64,000 bases of DNA, taken from contig NZ_JAKNTW010000011.1 of the NCBI RefSeq assembly GCF_022213955.1, positions 62,001 through 126,000 of the forward strand, read 5' to 3'. The translations under genes were made by a program, and so were the position numbers. This document shows positions 52,659-61,132 of this stretch, piece by piece (position 1 is the stretch's first letter; the number at the start of each line of letters is the position of its first letter). This stretch comes from Dolomitihabitans soli (GTDB taxonomy: Bacteria > Actinomycetota > Actinomycetes > Streptosporangiales > Streptosporangiaceae). Under the pieces are notes generated by a model. The model saw only the letters and a program-made list of their open reading frames with translations, had not been told where the DNA came from and made no database searches.

Positions 52659-53141
52659 ATGCACGTCCTCGCGGAGCTCACCGCCGGTGCGGCCCGTTAC
52701 CGGCTCAGGCGGGCCACGGCGGGCGACCTCCCGGCCATCGTCGAGCTGATCGCCGCCGACCAGCTCGGCGCGACCCGCGACGGCGGCCCGCTCACCCCGT
52801 ACGAACGCGCCTTCGCGGCCATCGACGCGGACCCCGCGCACCTGCTCCTCGTCGCGACCTCGGAGCCGGGTGACGTCGTCGGCACCATGCAGCTCACGTT
52901 CATCCCCGGACTGGCCCGCCGCGGCTCCCTGCGCGCCCAGATCGAGGCGGTCCGGGTGCACGAGGACCACCGCGGCCACGGCCTGGGCGCCGCGATCTTC
53001 TCCTGGGCGATCGACGAGGCCCGCCGCCGCGGCTGCTCCCTGGTGCAGCTCACCACCGACAAGAAGCGCCCGGACGCCCACCGCTTCTACGCGAGGCTCG
53101 GCTTCGTCGACTCACACGAGGGCTTCAAACTGCACTTCTGA
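52659..53141 (+). CDS. GNAT acetyltransferase
   Basis: This 160-residue enzyme has the N-terminal YRLRRATAGDLPAIVELIA and the acetyl-CoA loop VHEDHRGHGLGAAIFSWAI (~107). Motif B is TTDKKRPDAHRFYARLGF. ATG 52659 lacks a strong SD. Substrate is unknown. Confidence 0.85.
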   Translation: MHVLAELTAGAARYRLRRATAGDLPAIVELIAADQLGATRDGGPLTPYERAFAAIDADPAHLLLVATSEPGDVVGTMQLTFIPGLARRGSLRAQIEAVRVHEDHRGHGLGAAIFSWAIDEARRRGCSLVQLTTDKKRPDAHRFYARLGFVDSHEGFKLHF

Positions 53142-53222
53142 TCCCCATCCCGGCTCCTCACCGGCGAAACGACCACAGGCCGGGTCGCTCGGTGCCGTCG
53201 AACTCCCGGATGACGCCGGCCC

Positions 53223-56138
53223 TCATGGGGAGCCCGGCGCGGCGGGTGTGTCGAAGAGGCGCATGCGGTGGGCGGTGGCCGCGGCCTCGCCCCGGGAGGC
53301 GGCGCCGAGTTTGGCCAGGATGTTGGACACGTGCACGCTGGCGGTCTTCGTGGAGATGAACAGCTCGCCGGCGATCTCGCGGTTGGTGCGACCGGCGGCC
53401 ACCAGACGGAGCACCTCGTGCTCGCGCGCGGTCAGGCCGAGCCGTGGTTCTTCGGGCTCCCGTTCGCCGTCCAGGGGGATCCGTGCGCGCCGGGCGAGGT
53501 CGGCGATCTGCCGCGTCAACGGCACGGCGGCCAGCTTCCCGGCCAGCTCCCACGCCTGGGCGAGGGAGACGGCGGCCTCGTCACGCGCGCCGCCGCCCAC
53601 CGCGATCTCGGCGGCCGCGAGCAACGCGCGGGCCTGGGGGTACGGCTGGCGCAACGCCGCCCACGCGGCGGCGGCCTCGTCCCACGCGGCCCGCGCCGAG
53701 TCCCGCGCGGCCGCCGAGTCAAGGTCGGCGAGGTCGGCGCGGGCCGTCTCGGCCGCGAAGGTCAGGCTGTGCGCCTCCTCGACCTTGCCCTGGACGTCGA
53801 GCCTGCCGGCCAGCTCCCGCAGGGCGGGCGACAACGCGCTCGCCGTACGCGCGGCCGTGACGAGGAAGGGCCAGGCGTAACGGGGCGCGGCGGCCAGATC
53901 CTGCTCGCGCAGGGCCCGCTCGACCAGGTCGCGCGCCTCGTCCGCACGCCCCCGCGCCCATCGCAGCTCGACGTCGCGCCGGATGTTGGGCAGCACGGTC
54001 TGCGCCCGGTAGGTGCCGCGGGCCAGCAGCGAGAGCGCCTCGGCGAACTGCGCCTCCGCCTCGTCGAGGTCACCGCGGGCGAGGGCGATGTCCATCGCGA
54101 AGCCCAGCACGCTCGCACGGTACGGCGGGGGCGGCACCAGCTCCAGGGCGTGCTCGATGACCTTCAGCGCCTCATCCCACCGACCCAGGGACAGCAGGGG
54201 CTCGGCCAGGTTGATCGACAGGAACGCCCCGAATGTCCGGCTCAGGCCGTAATCAAGGGCGTCGGCGACCCCCCGGCGCGCCACCTCGGCGGCCAGCTCG
54301 TGCGCCCCCGCGCCCTCCAGCGCGTCGGACTCGGAGATCGCACACCGTTGCAGGGCGCTGTAGGAGCGGGCGCGGGCGGCCAGCTCGTGAGCCTCCGCGA
54401 ACGCCCCGACCTGCCCCTCGACGTCCTGGTAGCGGTAGCGGGCCCAGGTCAGCGTGACGAGCGCCTGGGCTTCGGTGCTGCCGTCGCCCACCTGCTTCGC
54501 GATGGCCCGCGCCTCTTCGGCCAGCGCCTCCTTCTCCGCCCACTCGCCGGGCTCGTGCAACACGCGGGCGAGGTTCTCCAGCACCTGGGCCCGCAGGCGG
54601 GTCGGCGGGTCGGCCGGCAGGAGCCGCGCGGCCATCCGGAGGTCGTCGACGAAGCCGGCCCGGCCGAGGTCGTAGGCGACGATCCCGCGCTGTCTCAGCA
54701 GGCTGGCCGCACGCACCGGATCGGTGTCGGGATCGATCTCGCCGAGCGCGGCCTTCGCCAGGGCCATGCCCCGCTCGTACTCCCCCGCCAGGTGCGCGAC
54801 GGTGATCGCCTGACGCAGCACGCCGACATGGTCGGTCTCGATCCGCGCGGCGGCGTCGGGCACCTTCTCCCACAGCTCCAGCACGCGGGTGAGCATCCGG
54901 AGCTGCTCGTCGTAGGCCGCCGACTTCCTGGCCGCCGCGGCGGCCCGCCACGCGCTGATCAGCGCCCAGGTGACGTCGTGCGCCGCATACCAGTGGTAGG
55001 CCAGCTCGATGGCGCCGCGTGGCGCGGGCAGCAGCTCCAGGTCGGCCTCCAGCGCCTCGGCGAACCGGGTGTGCAGGCGGACTCGCTCGCCGGGCAGCAG
55101 GTCGTCGTGCACGGCCTCGTGGATCAGGGCGTGCCGGAAGGCGTATCCCTCCCTGTCGAAGGTGAGCACGTTGCCCGCGATGGCGGGGCGCAGTGTGGCG
55201 GAGAGCGCGTCGTCGTCGAGGCCGGCGACGGCGGCGAGCAGCGCGTGCTCGATCCTGGCCCCGCTGGCACTGGCCACCCTGAGCAACTCCTGGGTCTCCT
55301 CCGGCAGCCGCTCCACGCTGGAGATCAGGAGGTCGCGCAGCGACTCCGGCAGGGCTTCGTGCTCGCCGTCGCCGCTCAGCAGGACCTCGACGAACAGCGG
55401 GTTGCCCTCGCTGCGGGCGTAGATCGTGTCGATGACGAGCTCGGCCGGCTCCCGGTCCAGGATGCCGACGGCCTGCTGCACCACCTCACGCCGGGTCAGT
55501 CTGGGCAGCTCCAGCCGGGAGACCCGATCGAGCCGTCCCAGCTCGGCGAGCAACGGGCGCAGCGGATGCTTGCGGTGGACGTCGTCGGCCCGGTAGGTCA
55601 CCACGATCAGCATGCGGACCTCGGGCCGCCGGTAACGCACCAGGAAGGACAGCAGGTCGCGGGTGGACCGATCGGCCCAGTGCGCGTCCTCGATGACCAG
55701 GAGCAACGGCTGGTGCTCGGCGAGCCGCTCCAGCAGGCCGAGCACCTGCTCGAACAGCCTGGCCCGCGCCTCCGCCCCGTCCGCGTCGGGTTCCCCGAAC
55801 TCCGGCAGCAGCCGGGCCAGCCCGCCCGTCGTGCCGCCCGGCAGCAACGCGGAGATCCCGTCACGGCCGAACTCCCGGGCCAAGGTGCGCAGCACCGCCG
55901 TGAACGGCGCGAAGGGCAGGCCGCCCGTGCCCAGCTCCAGGCATCCGCCGACCAGCACCCGCGTCTCGCCCGACCGCCCCGCGAACTCCCTGATGAGCCG
56001 GGTCTTGCCGACTCCCGCCTCGCCGCCCACGAACACGGTGGACGACTTCCCCGCCCGCGCCTCCGCGAGCACCCGCTCCAGCGCGGCCAACTCCCCGGCA
56101 CGCCCGACGAACAGGCGACTGACCGCATGTGTGCTCAC
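53223..56138 (-). CDS. Large LuxR-family ATPase regulator (LAL/MalT-like)
   Basis: This STAND-type transcriptional regulator has 971 residues. The AAA/NACHT-like ATPase has Walker A VFVGGEAGVGKTR (~38) and Walker B LLLVIEDAHWAD (~150). A helical repeat region (~400-870), TPR-like, follows. The C-terminal LuxR HTH (~900-965) has LTAREHEVLRLVAAGRTNREIAGELFISTKTASVHV. The start is GTG 56138 (VSTHAVSRLF); an upstream extension to 56675 is GC-skewed shadow sequence over the inverted repeat. The GNAT gene follows convergently. Confidence 0.88.
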   Translation of the reverse strand: MSTHAVSRLFVGRAGELAALERVLAEARAGKSSTVFVGGEAGVGKTRLIREFAGRSGETRVLVGGCLELGTGGLPFAPFTAVLRTLAREFGRDGISALLPGGTTGGLARLLPEFGEPDADGAEARARLFEQVLGLLERLAEHQPLLLVIEDAHWADRSTRDLLSFLVRYRRPEVRMLIVVTYRADDVHRKHPLRPLLAELGRLDRVSRLELPRLTRREVVQQAVGILDREPAELVIDTIYARSEGNPLFVEVLLSGDGEHEALPESLRDLLISSVERLPEETQELLRVASASGARIEHALLAAVAGLDDDALSATLRPAIAGNVLTFDREGYAFRHALIHEAVHDDLLPGERVRLHTRFAEALEADLELLPAPRGAIELAYHWYAAHDVTWALISAWRAAAAARKSAAYDEQLRMLTRVLELWEKVPDAAARIETDHVGVLRQAITVAHLAGEYERGMALAKAALGEIDPDTDPVRAASLLRQRGIVAYDLGRAGFVDDLRMAARLLPADPPTRLRAQVLENLARVLHEPGEWAEKEALAEEARAIAKQVGDGSTEAQALVTLTWARYRYQDVEGQVGAFAEAHELAARARSYSALQRCAISESDALEGAGAHELAAEVARRGVADALDYGLSRTFGAFLSINLAEPLLSLGRWDEALKVIEHALELVPPPPYRASVLGFAMDIALARGDLDEAEAQFAEALSLLARGTYRAQTVLPNIRRDVELRWARGRADEARDLVERALREQDLAAAPRYAWPFLVTAARTASALSPALRELAGRLDVQGKVEEAHSLTFAAETARADLADLDSAAARDSARAAWDEAAAAWAALRQPYPQARALLAAAEIAVGGGARDEAAVSLAQAWELAGKLAAVPLTRQIADLARRARIPLDGEREPEEPRLGLTAREHEVLRLVAAGRTNREIAGELFISTKTASVHVSNILAKLGAASRGEAAATAHRMRLFDTPAAPGSP

Positions 56139-56268
56139 GCACCAAGGATGCCATCGCCCACCGACGTCCCACCGTCCACCCTCGTCCACGGCGGCACGGA
56201 CGCTCCCCGGACCCGGTGACCGCGAGCACGCCGTCCCCGCCGCCTGCCGTACGAGCGCCCGTCCTGGG

Positions 56269-56355
56269 GCTGTACGGCACGCGCGGGGCGTCCCGGAGTT
56301 GTACGGCGCGTACGGCACGCCGGCACGTGCGGCTGCCGGATGCGTGCCGTACAGC
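56269..56355. repeat. 14-bp inverted repeat in LuxR-GNAT spacer
   Basis: GCTGTACGGCACGC (56269-56282) and GCGTGCCGTACAGC (56342-56355) are exact inverses, 59 nt apart. Further copies of GTACGGC/GCCGTAC lie between them (GTACGGCGCG, TACGGCACGCC) and just to the right. It lies between GNAT stop 56386 and the LuxR start 56138, both minus strand. Confidence 0.5.
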
Positions 56356-56385
56356 GGGCGGATGCGTGCCGTACGGCGGGCGGGG

Positions 56386-57015
56386 TCAGATGCCGAAGAG
56401 GTGGCGGCAGGCGTCCAGGCCGTGGATCCGCACGGGGACCGGGGAGACGAAGTCGGAGCGGCCGAGGAGGAAACGCTGGTCGGTGGCGCGTTCGCCGTCG
56501 CGGGCGCGGGTCTCGGTCCCGTCGGGGCGGTAGCCCAGCTTGCGGGAGACGGCGAGCGAGGAGGGGTTGTCGAGGAAGGCCGAGGAGCGCGCGGAGTCGA
56601 CACCGAGGCCCTCGAAGGCGAAGTGCAGGACGGCCGCCCGCATCTCGGTGCCGATCCCCTTGCCCTGGTGAGCACGTCCCAGCCAGGACCCCGTGCTCAC
56701 CTCGCGGGTGATCTTGAGATCGGACGCCCCGACGTTCTGGGAGCCGACCACCTGCCCGTCGTGGACGACGATGAAGTTGCATTGCCAGGCGCCCGGCTGC
56801 CACGAGGCGAGCGTCAGCAGGTGGTACTGGATGACGTTGCGCGGCAGGTCCTCGGCAGGCGCGGTCGTCCAGGGGATCAGGAACGGCATCGCGTCGGGGT
56901 CGTGAACTCCGGCCATCGCGCAGTCGGCCAGGTCGTCGAGGTCGTCGAGGGTCGGCAGCCGCAGGGTGAGCCGGGGCGTGGTGAGCCGAAGATCGAGAAG
57001 GGGCCAGTTCCGCAT
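56386..57015 (-). CDS. GNAT acetyltransferase (RimJ/RimL-like)
   Basis: This 209-residue enzyme begins MRNWPLLDLRLTTPRLTLRLPTLDD. The acetyl-CoA loop is AHQGKGIGTEMRAAVL, with downstream FLDNPSSLAVSRKLGYR. It may acetylate N-terminal or small-molecule amines; the substrate is unknown. It is upstream of the LuxR gene on the same strand but separated by the inverted repeat. Confidence 0.85.
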   Translation of the reverse strand: MRNWPLLDLRLTTPRLTLRLPTLDDLDDLADCAMAGVHDPDAMPFLIPWTTAPAEDLPRNVIQYHLLTLASWQPGAWQCNFIVVHDGQVVGSQNVGASDLKITREVSTGSWLGRAHQGKGIGTEMRAAVLHFAFEGLGVDSARSSAFLDNPSSLAVSRKLGYRPDGTETRARDGERATDQRFLLGRSDFVSPVPVRIHGLDACRHLFGI

Positions 57016-57411
57016 ACCAGCTGATTGTCGCGATCCCCGGCCGCGATGGCATCCGAATTTTCACCCCGGGCCAGCCCGGTCTCGCGACCTCCTGAGCCTC
57101 GCGGGGGTGCGCGCGGGGGAACGCTTCGCGGATCTCCTGAGCCTCGCGGGGGTGCACGCGGGGAAGCGCCTCGCGGATCTCCTGAGCCTCGCGGGGGTGC
57201 ACGCGGGGAAGCGCCTCGCGGATCTCCTGAGCCTCGCGGGGGTGCACGCGGGGAAGCGCCTCGCGGATCTCCTGAGCCTCGCGGGGTCCACGCGGGAAAG
57301 CGCCTCGGGACCTCCTGAGCCTCGCGGGGGTGCGCACGGAGGGGCGACGGCGGATGACCGGTTCGGGAGTCTCGTCGGGAATGTGGGGGAAGCGCGTGTG
57401 TTGGAACGGAG
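57016..57411. other. Divergent intergenic region, mostly 45-bp repeat array
   Basis: This 396-bp gap lies between divergent GNAT and LLM genes. The array at 57089-57342 fills most of it, so promoters must lie in the ~70-bp flanks or inside the repeats. Confidence 0.6.
57089..57342. repeat. 45-bp tandem repeat, about 5.7 copies
   Basis: Units begin CTCCTGAGCCTCGCGGGG at 57089, 57134, 57179, 57224, 57269 and 57312. Copies 2-4 appear identical. Copy 5 is 43 bp and copy 6 partial. One plus-strand frame reads as an open 15-residue repeat LADLLSLAGVHAGKR; no start with SD was found for it. Confidence 0.88.
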
Positions 57412-58464
57412 GTGAACGGCATTCGGCTCTCGATCCTCGATCGCTCCCTGGCACGGCAAGGACAGGACCCGGCGGGGTCGCTGCGGGCGACCGTGCGGTT
57501 CGCGCGGGAGGCCGAGGCGCTCGGCTACCACCGCTTCTGGGTCTCCGAACATCACAGCGTGCCGGGTATAGCCGGTTCCGCGCCGACCGTCCTGGCGGGC
57601 GCCATCGCCGCCGCGACCTCGCGGATCCGGGTGGGCACCGGGGGCGTGATGCTGCCCAACCACCAGCCGCTGGTCGTCGCCGAGCAGTTCGGGGTCCTCG
57701 AATCGCTCAATCCCGGCCGGATCGACATGGGCCTGGGCCGCTCGGTGGGGTTCACCGGCGGCGTACGGCGGGCCCTGGGCCGTGACAAGGAGGCCGCCGG
57801 CGACTTCGGCAGGCAGCTCACCGAGTTGCTCGGTTACTTCACCGGCGGCGGGCAGACCCATCCGGGCGTGCATGCGATACCGGCCGAAGGGCTGCGAGTG
57901 CCTGCGTACGTGTTGGCCACCGGCTCGGGCGCGGACGTCGCCGCCGAGCACGGGCTCGCCCTGGTGATCGCCGCGGTGGCCGGCGAGAGCCGGATGCTGG
58001 ACGCGATCGCCCGCTACCGCGAGAAGTTCCGCCCGTCGGCGGTCTGGTCCGGCCCGCACGTCATCGTGGCGGCGAACATCGCGGTCGCCGAGACCACCGA
58101 GCAGGCCGCCGGGCTGCAGCTGCCCGAAGCCTGGTCGACCGCCTACTCCCGCACGCACGGCGTCTTCCCGCCCCTCCTGCCCGCCGAGCGGATCCGCCTC
58201 CTGGAGATGACCGACCGGGAACGCGGCTACCTCCAGGAGGCCGAACGAGGTCGGATCCACGGCACGGAGGAGGAGGTGGCGCCGCTGCTGGCGGCCCTGG
58301 CCGAGCGCACCGGCGCCGCCGAGATCCTGGTCACCCTGAACACCTACGACCCCGGCGAGCAGCTCGACTCCTACCGCCGTCTCGCCCGGATCGCCCGCCT
58401 CACCCCGCTCGCGGGCGCCGCCGTACCGGACGCCGCCGTGGCGGGCTCGTGGGCGGGAGTGTGA
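57412..58464 (+). CDS. LLM-class flavin-dependent oxidoreductase (MsnO8-type)
   Basis: This 350-residue luciferase-like enzyme begins VNGIRLSILDRSLARQGQDPA. YHRFWVSEHHSVPGIAGSAP, RVGTGGVMLPNHQPLVVAEQFG and GRIDMGLGRSVGFTG are typical of the luciferase-like MsnO8 group, which uses FMN or F420. Substrate is unknown. GTG 57412 follows GGAACGGAG directly. Confidence 0.88.
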   Translation: MNGIRLSILDRSLARQGQDPAGSLRATVRFAREAEALGYHRFWVSEHHSVPGIAGSAPTVLAGAIAAATSRIRVGTGGVMLPNHQPLVVAEQFGVLESLNPGRIDMGLGRSVGFTGGVRRALGRDKEAAGDFGRQLTELLGYFTGGGQTHPGVHAIPAEGLRVPAYVLATGSGADVAAEHGLALVIAAVAGESRMLDAIARYREKFRPSAVWSGPHVIVAANIAVAETTEQAAGLQLPEAWSTAYSRTHGVFPPLLPAERIRLLEMTDRERGYLQEAERGRIHGTEEEVAPLLAALAERTGAAEILVTLNTYDPGEQLDSYRRLARIARLTPLAGAAVPDAAVAGSWAGV

Positions 58465-58565
58465 CGCGCCCGGCGGAGTCCTGACGCGCTCGGACCCTTC
58501 GAGGTCGTCCCGCGCTCACGGTCTCGCACCAGGCGCCGGCGGAGCGCGATCGTCTCCGGCCCAGC

Positions 58566-58652
58566 GGCCGAAGGGCCGGAGGCTGAGGGCCGGAGGCCGA
58601 AGGGCCGGAGGCTGAGGGCCGGAGGCCGAAGGGCCAGAGGCTGAGGGCCGGA
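58566..58652. repeat. 29-bp tandem repeat, three copies
   Basis: Units begin GGCCGAAGGGCC at 58566, 58595 and 58624. Each is composed of two related halves (GGGCCGGAGGCTGA and GGGCCGGAGGCCGAA). Copy 3 has one A for G. It lies between convergent LLM and MOSC stops. Confidence 0.8.
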
Positions 58653-58709
58653 GGGCGGATCCGGGCAGTGACGGAGGAGCCGCCTCAGCTGATCGACGGC
58701 GGGGCCGCC

Positions 58710-59438
58710 TCAGCTGATCGTGGCCGGGTCGCCGATCCGCACGACGCCCGGCTTGGTGACCCGCATGATGACCCCGAACTTGTTCTCGTGCTCGACGATG
58801 AGGTGCTTCTGCAACTCCGGCCAGCGCTCGCGGCCATGGGGATCCCAGCTCGGCACCGTGCACCGGATGCACGGGCCCGAGTGCGCTCCCCGGACCTTCA
58901 GCACGGCCTCCCCCACCGTGATCGTGGTCCCGAGGGCGAACGACTCCTCCACGAACGCGGGCGCGTCGAGCGCGAGATGCACGTTGGGCCGGAACCGCAG
59001 CACGTCCACCTCGTCGCCCAGTTCCGCCACCAGCCCCTGCCGGGACGCTTCGAAGGTCACCAGCACGCTCGGGCCGCGGTCCTGCTGTCCATCGGCCGCG
59101 CAGAGGGACAGGGGCACGCCGTACGCCTCGGAGAGCGCGTCCGGCAGCCCCGGATCCTCCCAGGCCCACGGGACGCCGTCGGCGGAGTAGAGCACCGGCG
59201 GTCCCGGCGGCTCGGGCGAACCGTCGCAGGTCGCGGGGTAGGCCGCCGACCAGGCGAGCATGCCGGGCGTCTGGCGAACGGTCAGCCGCTTGCCCGCGTG
59301 GCTGGGACGCTCGTCGATGAGGGCGTACGCGCGGTCGCCGGCCAGCCCTCGGCCGTCGAGACGGGCAACGGTGAGCTCCTCGCCGCGCAGCGACTTCACC
59401 GGCCACCGGTGGAGGCCGTCGACGGTTCCCTGGTACAT
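58710..59438 (-). CDS. MOSC-domain molybdenum-cofactor-binding protein
   Basis: This 242-residue protein has an N-terminal beta-barrel (MYQGTVDGLHRWPVKSLRGEEL) and a C-terminal MOSC domain with the conserved Cys in GPCIRCTVPSWDP (~210). Related proteins such as mARC reduce N-hydroxylated compounds. The electron donor is not encoded nearby. Start ATG 59438. Confidence 0.87.
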   Translation of the reverse strand: MYQGTVDGLHRWPVKSLRGEELTVARLDGRGLAGDRAYALIDERPSHAGKRLTVRQTPGMLAWSAAYPATCDGSPEPPGPPVLYSADGVPWAWEDPGLPDALSEAYGVPLSLCAADGQQDRGPSVLVTFEASRQGLVAELGDEVDVLRFRPNVHLALDAPAFVEESFALGTTITVGEAVLKVRGAHSGPCIRCTVPSWDPHGRERWPELQKHLIVEHENKFGVIMRVTKPGVVRIGDPATIS

Positions 59439-59465
59439 GCTCCGATCTTAGAGGGCCACCCGCGT

Positions 59466-59495
59466 TTGACACATTCGGCAGGCGACGGATACTGT
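59466..59495 (+). promoter_or_regulatory. Housekeeping-type promoter for cold-shock gene
   Basis: TTGACA (59466-59471) and TACTGT (59490-59495), 18-bp spacing, fit sigma-70-type promoters. Transcription from it would give a leader of about 170 nt before the csp start. Confidence 0.6.
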
Positions 59496-59535
59496 AGGAC
59501 ACGTTGCAGTCGCAGTTTCCTCGAACGTCTTGAAC

Positions 59536-59563
59536 GCCCGCTGGAAGTTTCTCGACAGCGGGC
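59536..59563 (+). promoter_or_regulatory. Leader hairpin of cold-shock gene
   Basis: GCCCGCTG and CAGCGGGC form an 8-bp perfect stem with a 12-nt loop, followed by ATTTTGCTTT. This could be an attenuator or a temperature-sensitive structure in the csp leader. Confidence 0.45.
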
Positions 59564-59673
59564 ATTTTGCTTTCTCCGGTGGTTATCGTCGGACGCAGAA
59601 TATGGTCCGCAACGCAGCCCGGGGTGTCGCCGACTTGGCGATTCCCGGTGAGGCTCCCTAAAAGGAGAAGCAG

Positions 59674-59877
59674 TTGACTGAAGGCACCGTGAAGTGGTTC
59701 AACTCCGAAAAGGGCTTTGGTTTCATCGCGCCCGACGACGGTAGTGCCGACGTGTTCGTGCACTTCTCGGCGATCACCACCGGTGGTTACCGCAGCCTGG
59801 AGGAGAACCAGCGTGTCGTCTTCGAGACGACCCGTGGCCCCAAGGGCCCGCAGGCCGAGCAGGTCACGCCGCTCTAA
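59674..59877 (+). CDS. cspA: Cold-shock protein
   Basis: This is a 67-residue CSD protein that binds RNA/ssDNA and acts as an RNA chaperone. RNP1 is KGFGFI and RNP2 VFVHF, with [12 protein letters not shown]. The start is TTG 59674 (codes Met), set by AAAGGAGAAGCAG. Regulation probably acts through the ~170-nt leader. A strong hairpin terminator follows. Confidence 0.95.
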   Translation: MTEGTVKWFNSEKGFGFIAPDDGSADVFVHFSAITTGGYRSLEENQRVVFETTRGPKGPQAEQVTPL

Positions 59878-59892
59878 GCGGTAAGACCAAGT

Positions 59893-59930
59893 GACTGGGC
59901 CCGTACCGCTCTCGCGGTGCGGGTCCAGTC
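59893..59930 (+). terminator. Strong hairpin terminator after csp
   Basis: A 17-bp stem (59893-59909 with 59914-59930) with a 4-nt loop TCTC has two G-U wobbles and no unpaired base. No U-tract follows. Confidence 0.7.
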
Positions 59931-59992
59931 GCATGTCCGGGGCCCCTACTCCCCGGCTGCGAACGAGTGGTGCGGGGCTGCCCGTGACGCTG

Positions 59993-60256
59993 TCAGGTGT
60001 CCAGCTTCTCGAAGAAGAACTCGTGCTTGAGGAAGGACGTGCCGTACTCGTGGCCGGGTGCGGGCGGGATGAGCTGGGAGGCCTGGAACAGGCGCCAGCC
60101 GTCGAGCAGCGCGGCCACGCCGGTCTCGTAGGGCGGCTCGTCGCCGTCGCCGGTGGCGGGGGCGGTCCGCCCGGTGCCGTCGTAGGACGACCAGCCGACG
60201 ACCGGGGCGTCGAGCGCCGAGGTGGCCAGGTAGAGGACCAGGACCTGTTGTCTCAT
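59993..60256 (-). CDS. Small uncharacterised protein coupled to PhyH dioxygenase
   Basis: This 87-residue protein begins MRQQVLVLYLATSALDAPVVGW and ends LKHEFFFEKLDT. I do not recognise a domain. It contains no cysteine motif and no membrane helix. Its ATG overlaps the PhyH gene stop (60253-60256), so the two are translated together. A role as a partner or regulator of the dioxygenase is possible but unproven. Confidence 0.6.
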   Translation of the reverse strand: MRQQVLVLYLATSALDAPVVGWSSYDGTGRTAPATGDGDEPPYETGVAALLDGWRLFQASQLIPPAPGHEYGTSFLKHEFFFEKLDT

Positions 60257-61062
60257 GCGGTCCTCCGGGGACGGTTGGTCACACGGGTGGCCCAGTAGTC
60301 GATGTCGAAGCCGTCGTCGTCGGTCAGCGCCCGCCAGAGCGCGACCCGGTTGTAGATCTCCAGGCGCCCGGTGGCGTGCTCGTACCAGGGGTGCTGGACC
60401 GCCAGTTCGGCCGCGACCGCGGGGTCGACGAGGTCGGCGGTGTCCCAGAGCCGCACCTGGGGCACCGTGGGATTGAAACGGATCTTGAACATGTACCTGC
60501 GTCGATCACTGTCGTTGCGCCGCCCGCCGTGCCAGATGCCGTGATGGAGCAGCAGCACCGTGCCCGCCGGACAGGTCAGCCTGACCTGGCCGAGCAGGTT
60601 CTGGTAGCGGCCGGTGTCGCTCTCGTTGGTGCGGCGCAGGTGGCTGCCCGGCACGAGCAGGGTGCCGCCCATTTGCTCGGTCACCTCGTGCGGGTAGTAC
60701 ATGAGCTGGACGTCGAACGCGTCCGCACGGGTGTCGATGATGGCGTCGCCGTGCAGCGGCTGAGCCGTGCCGCCCTGCGGTTCGCGCACGTGCACGGCAT
60801 GGTGGTCGACGGTCGGCGCCGGGCCCACGAGGCTCTCCAGCGCGCCGGCGATCAGGGGCAGATCGACGAGGCGGCGGGCGAACGTCCCCGGGAGGAAGGC
60901 TTCGGCGAGCGGCGTGCCGTACGGGACGGGTGGCACGCCGGTGGTCAAGACCTCGATCGCCTCGGCGTTCAACTCCTCCGGCACGATCGCGTCCAGCCGG
61001 AGGAAGCCCTGTGCCACGAAGCGTGCGACCTGTGCCGAGGTCAGAAGATTACTGGTTGGCAT
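60253..61062 (-). CDS. Phytanoyl-CoA dioxygenase-family (PhyH) Fe(II)/2OG oxygenase
   Basis: This 269-residue oxygenase has the ferrous ligands HGD (in AQPLHGDAIID, ~119) and a distal His in LLLHHGIWHGGRRNDSDRRR (~188), with the 2-oxoglutarate Arg nearby. EQMGGTLLVPGSHLRR is also conserved. Substrate is unknown. It faces the AraC gene and overlaps the 87-residue gene. Confidence 0.87.
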   Translation of the reverse strand: MPTSNLLTSAQVARFVAQGFLRLDAIVPEELNAEAIEVLTTGVPPVPYGTPLAEAFLPGTFARRLVDLPLIAGALESLVGPAPTVDHHAVHVREPQGGTAQPLHGDAIIDTRADAFDVQLMYYPHEVTEQMGGTLLVPGSHLRRTNESDTGRYQNLLGQVRLTCPAGTVLLLHHGIWHGGRRNDSDRRRYMFKIRFNPTVPQVRLWDTADLVDPAVAAELAVQHPWYEHATGRLEIYNRVALWRALTDDDGFDIDYWATRVTNRPRRTA

Positions 61063-61132
61063 ACGTCAACGGTAGGAGCGATGGGGCAGCGTAGTCGTGG
61101 GCCCTGGTCACCATTACTGGTAGATTTTCACC

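Noticed and set aside
53268-56219. 983-codon plus-strand frame opposite the LuxR gene
   Set aside because: It is shadow sequence over clear ATPase and HTH motifs on the minus strand.
56966-57415. Open plus-strand frame with LADLLSLAGVHAGKR repeats
   Set aside because: It is due to the 45-bp array. The frame lacks an SD and its end runs into the LLM gene start; other frames are open too.
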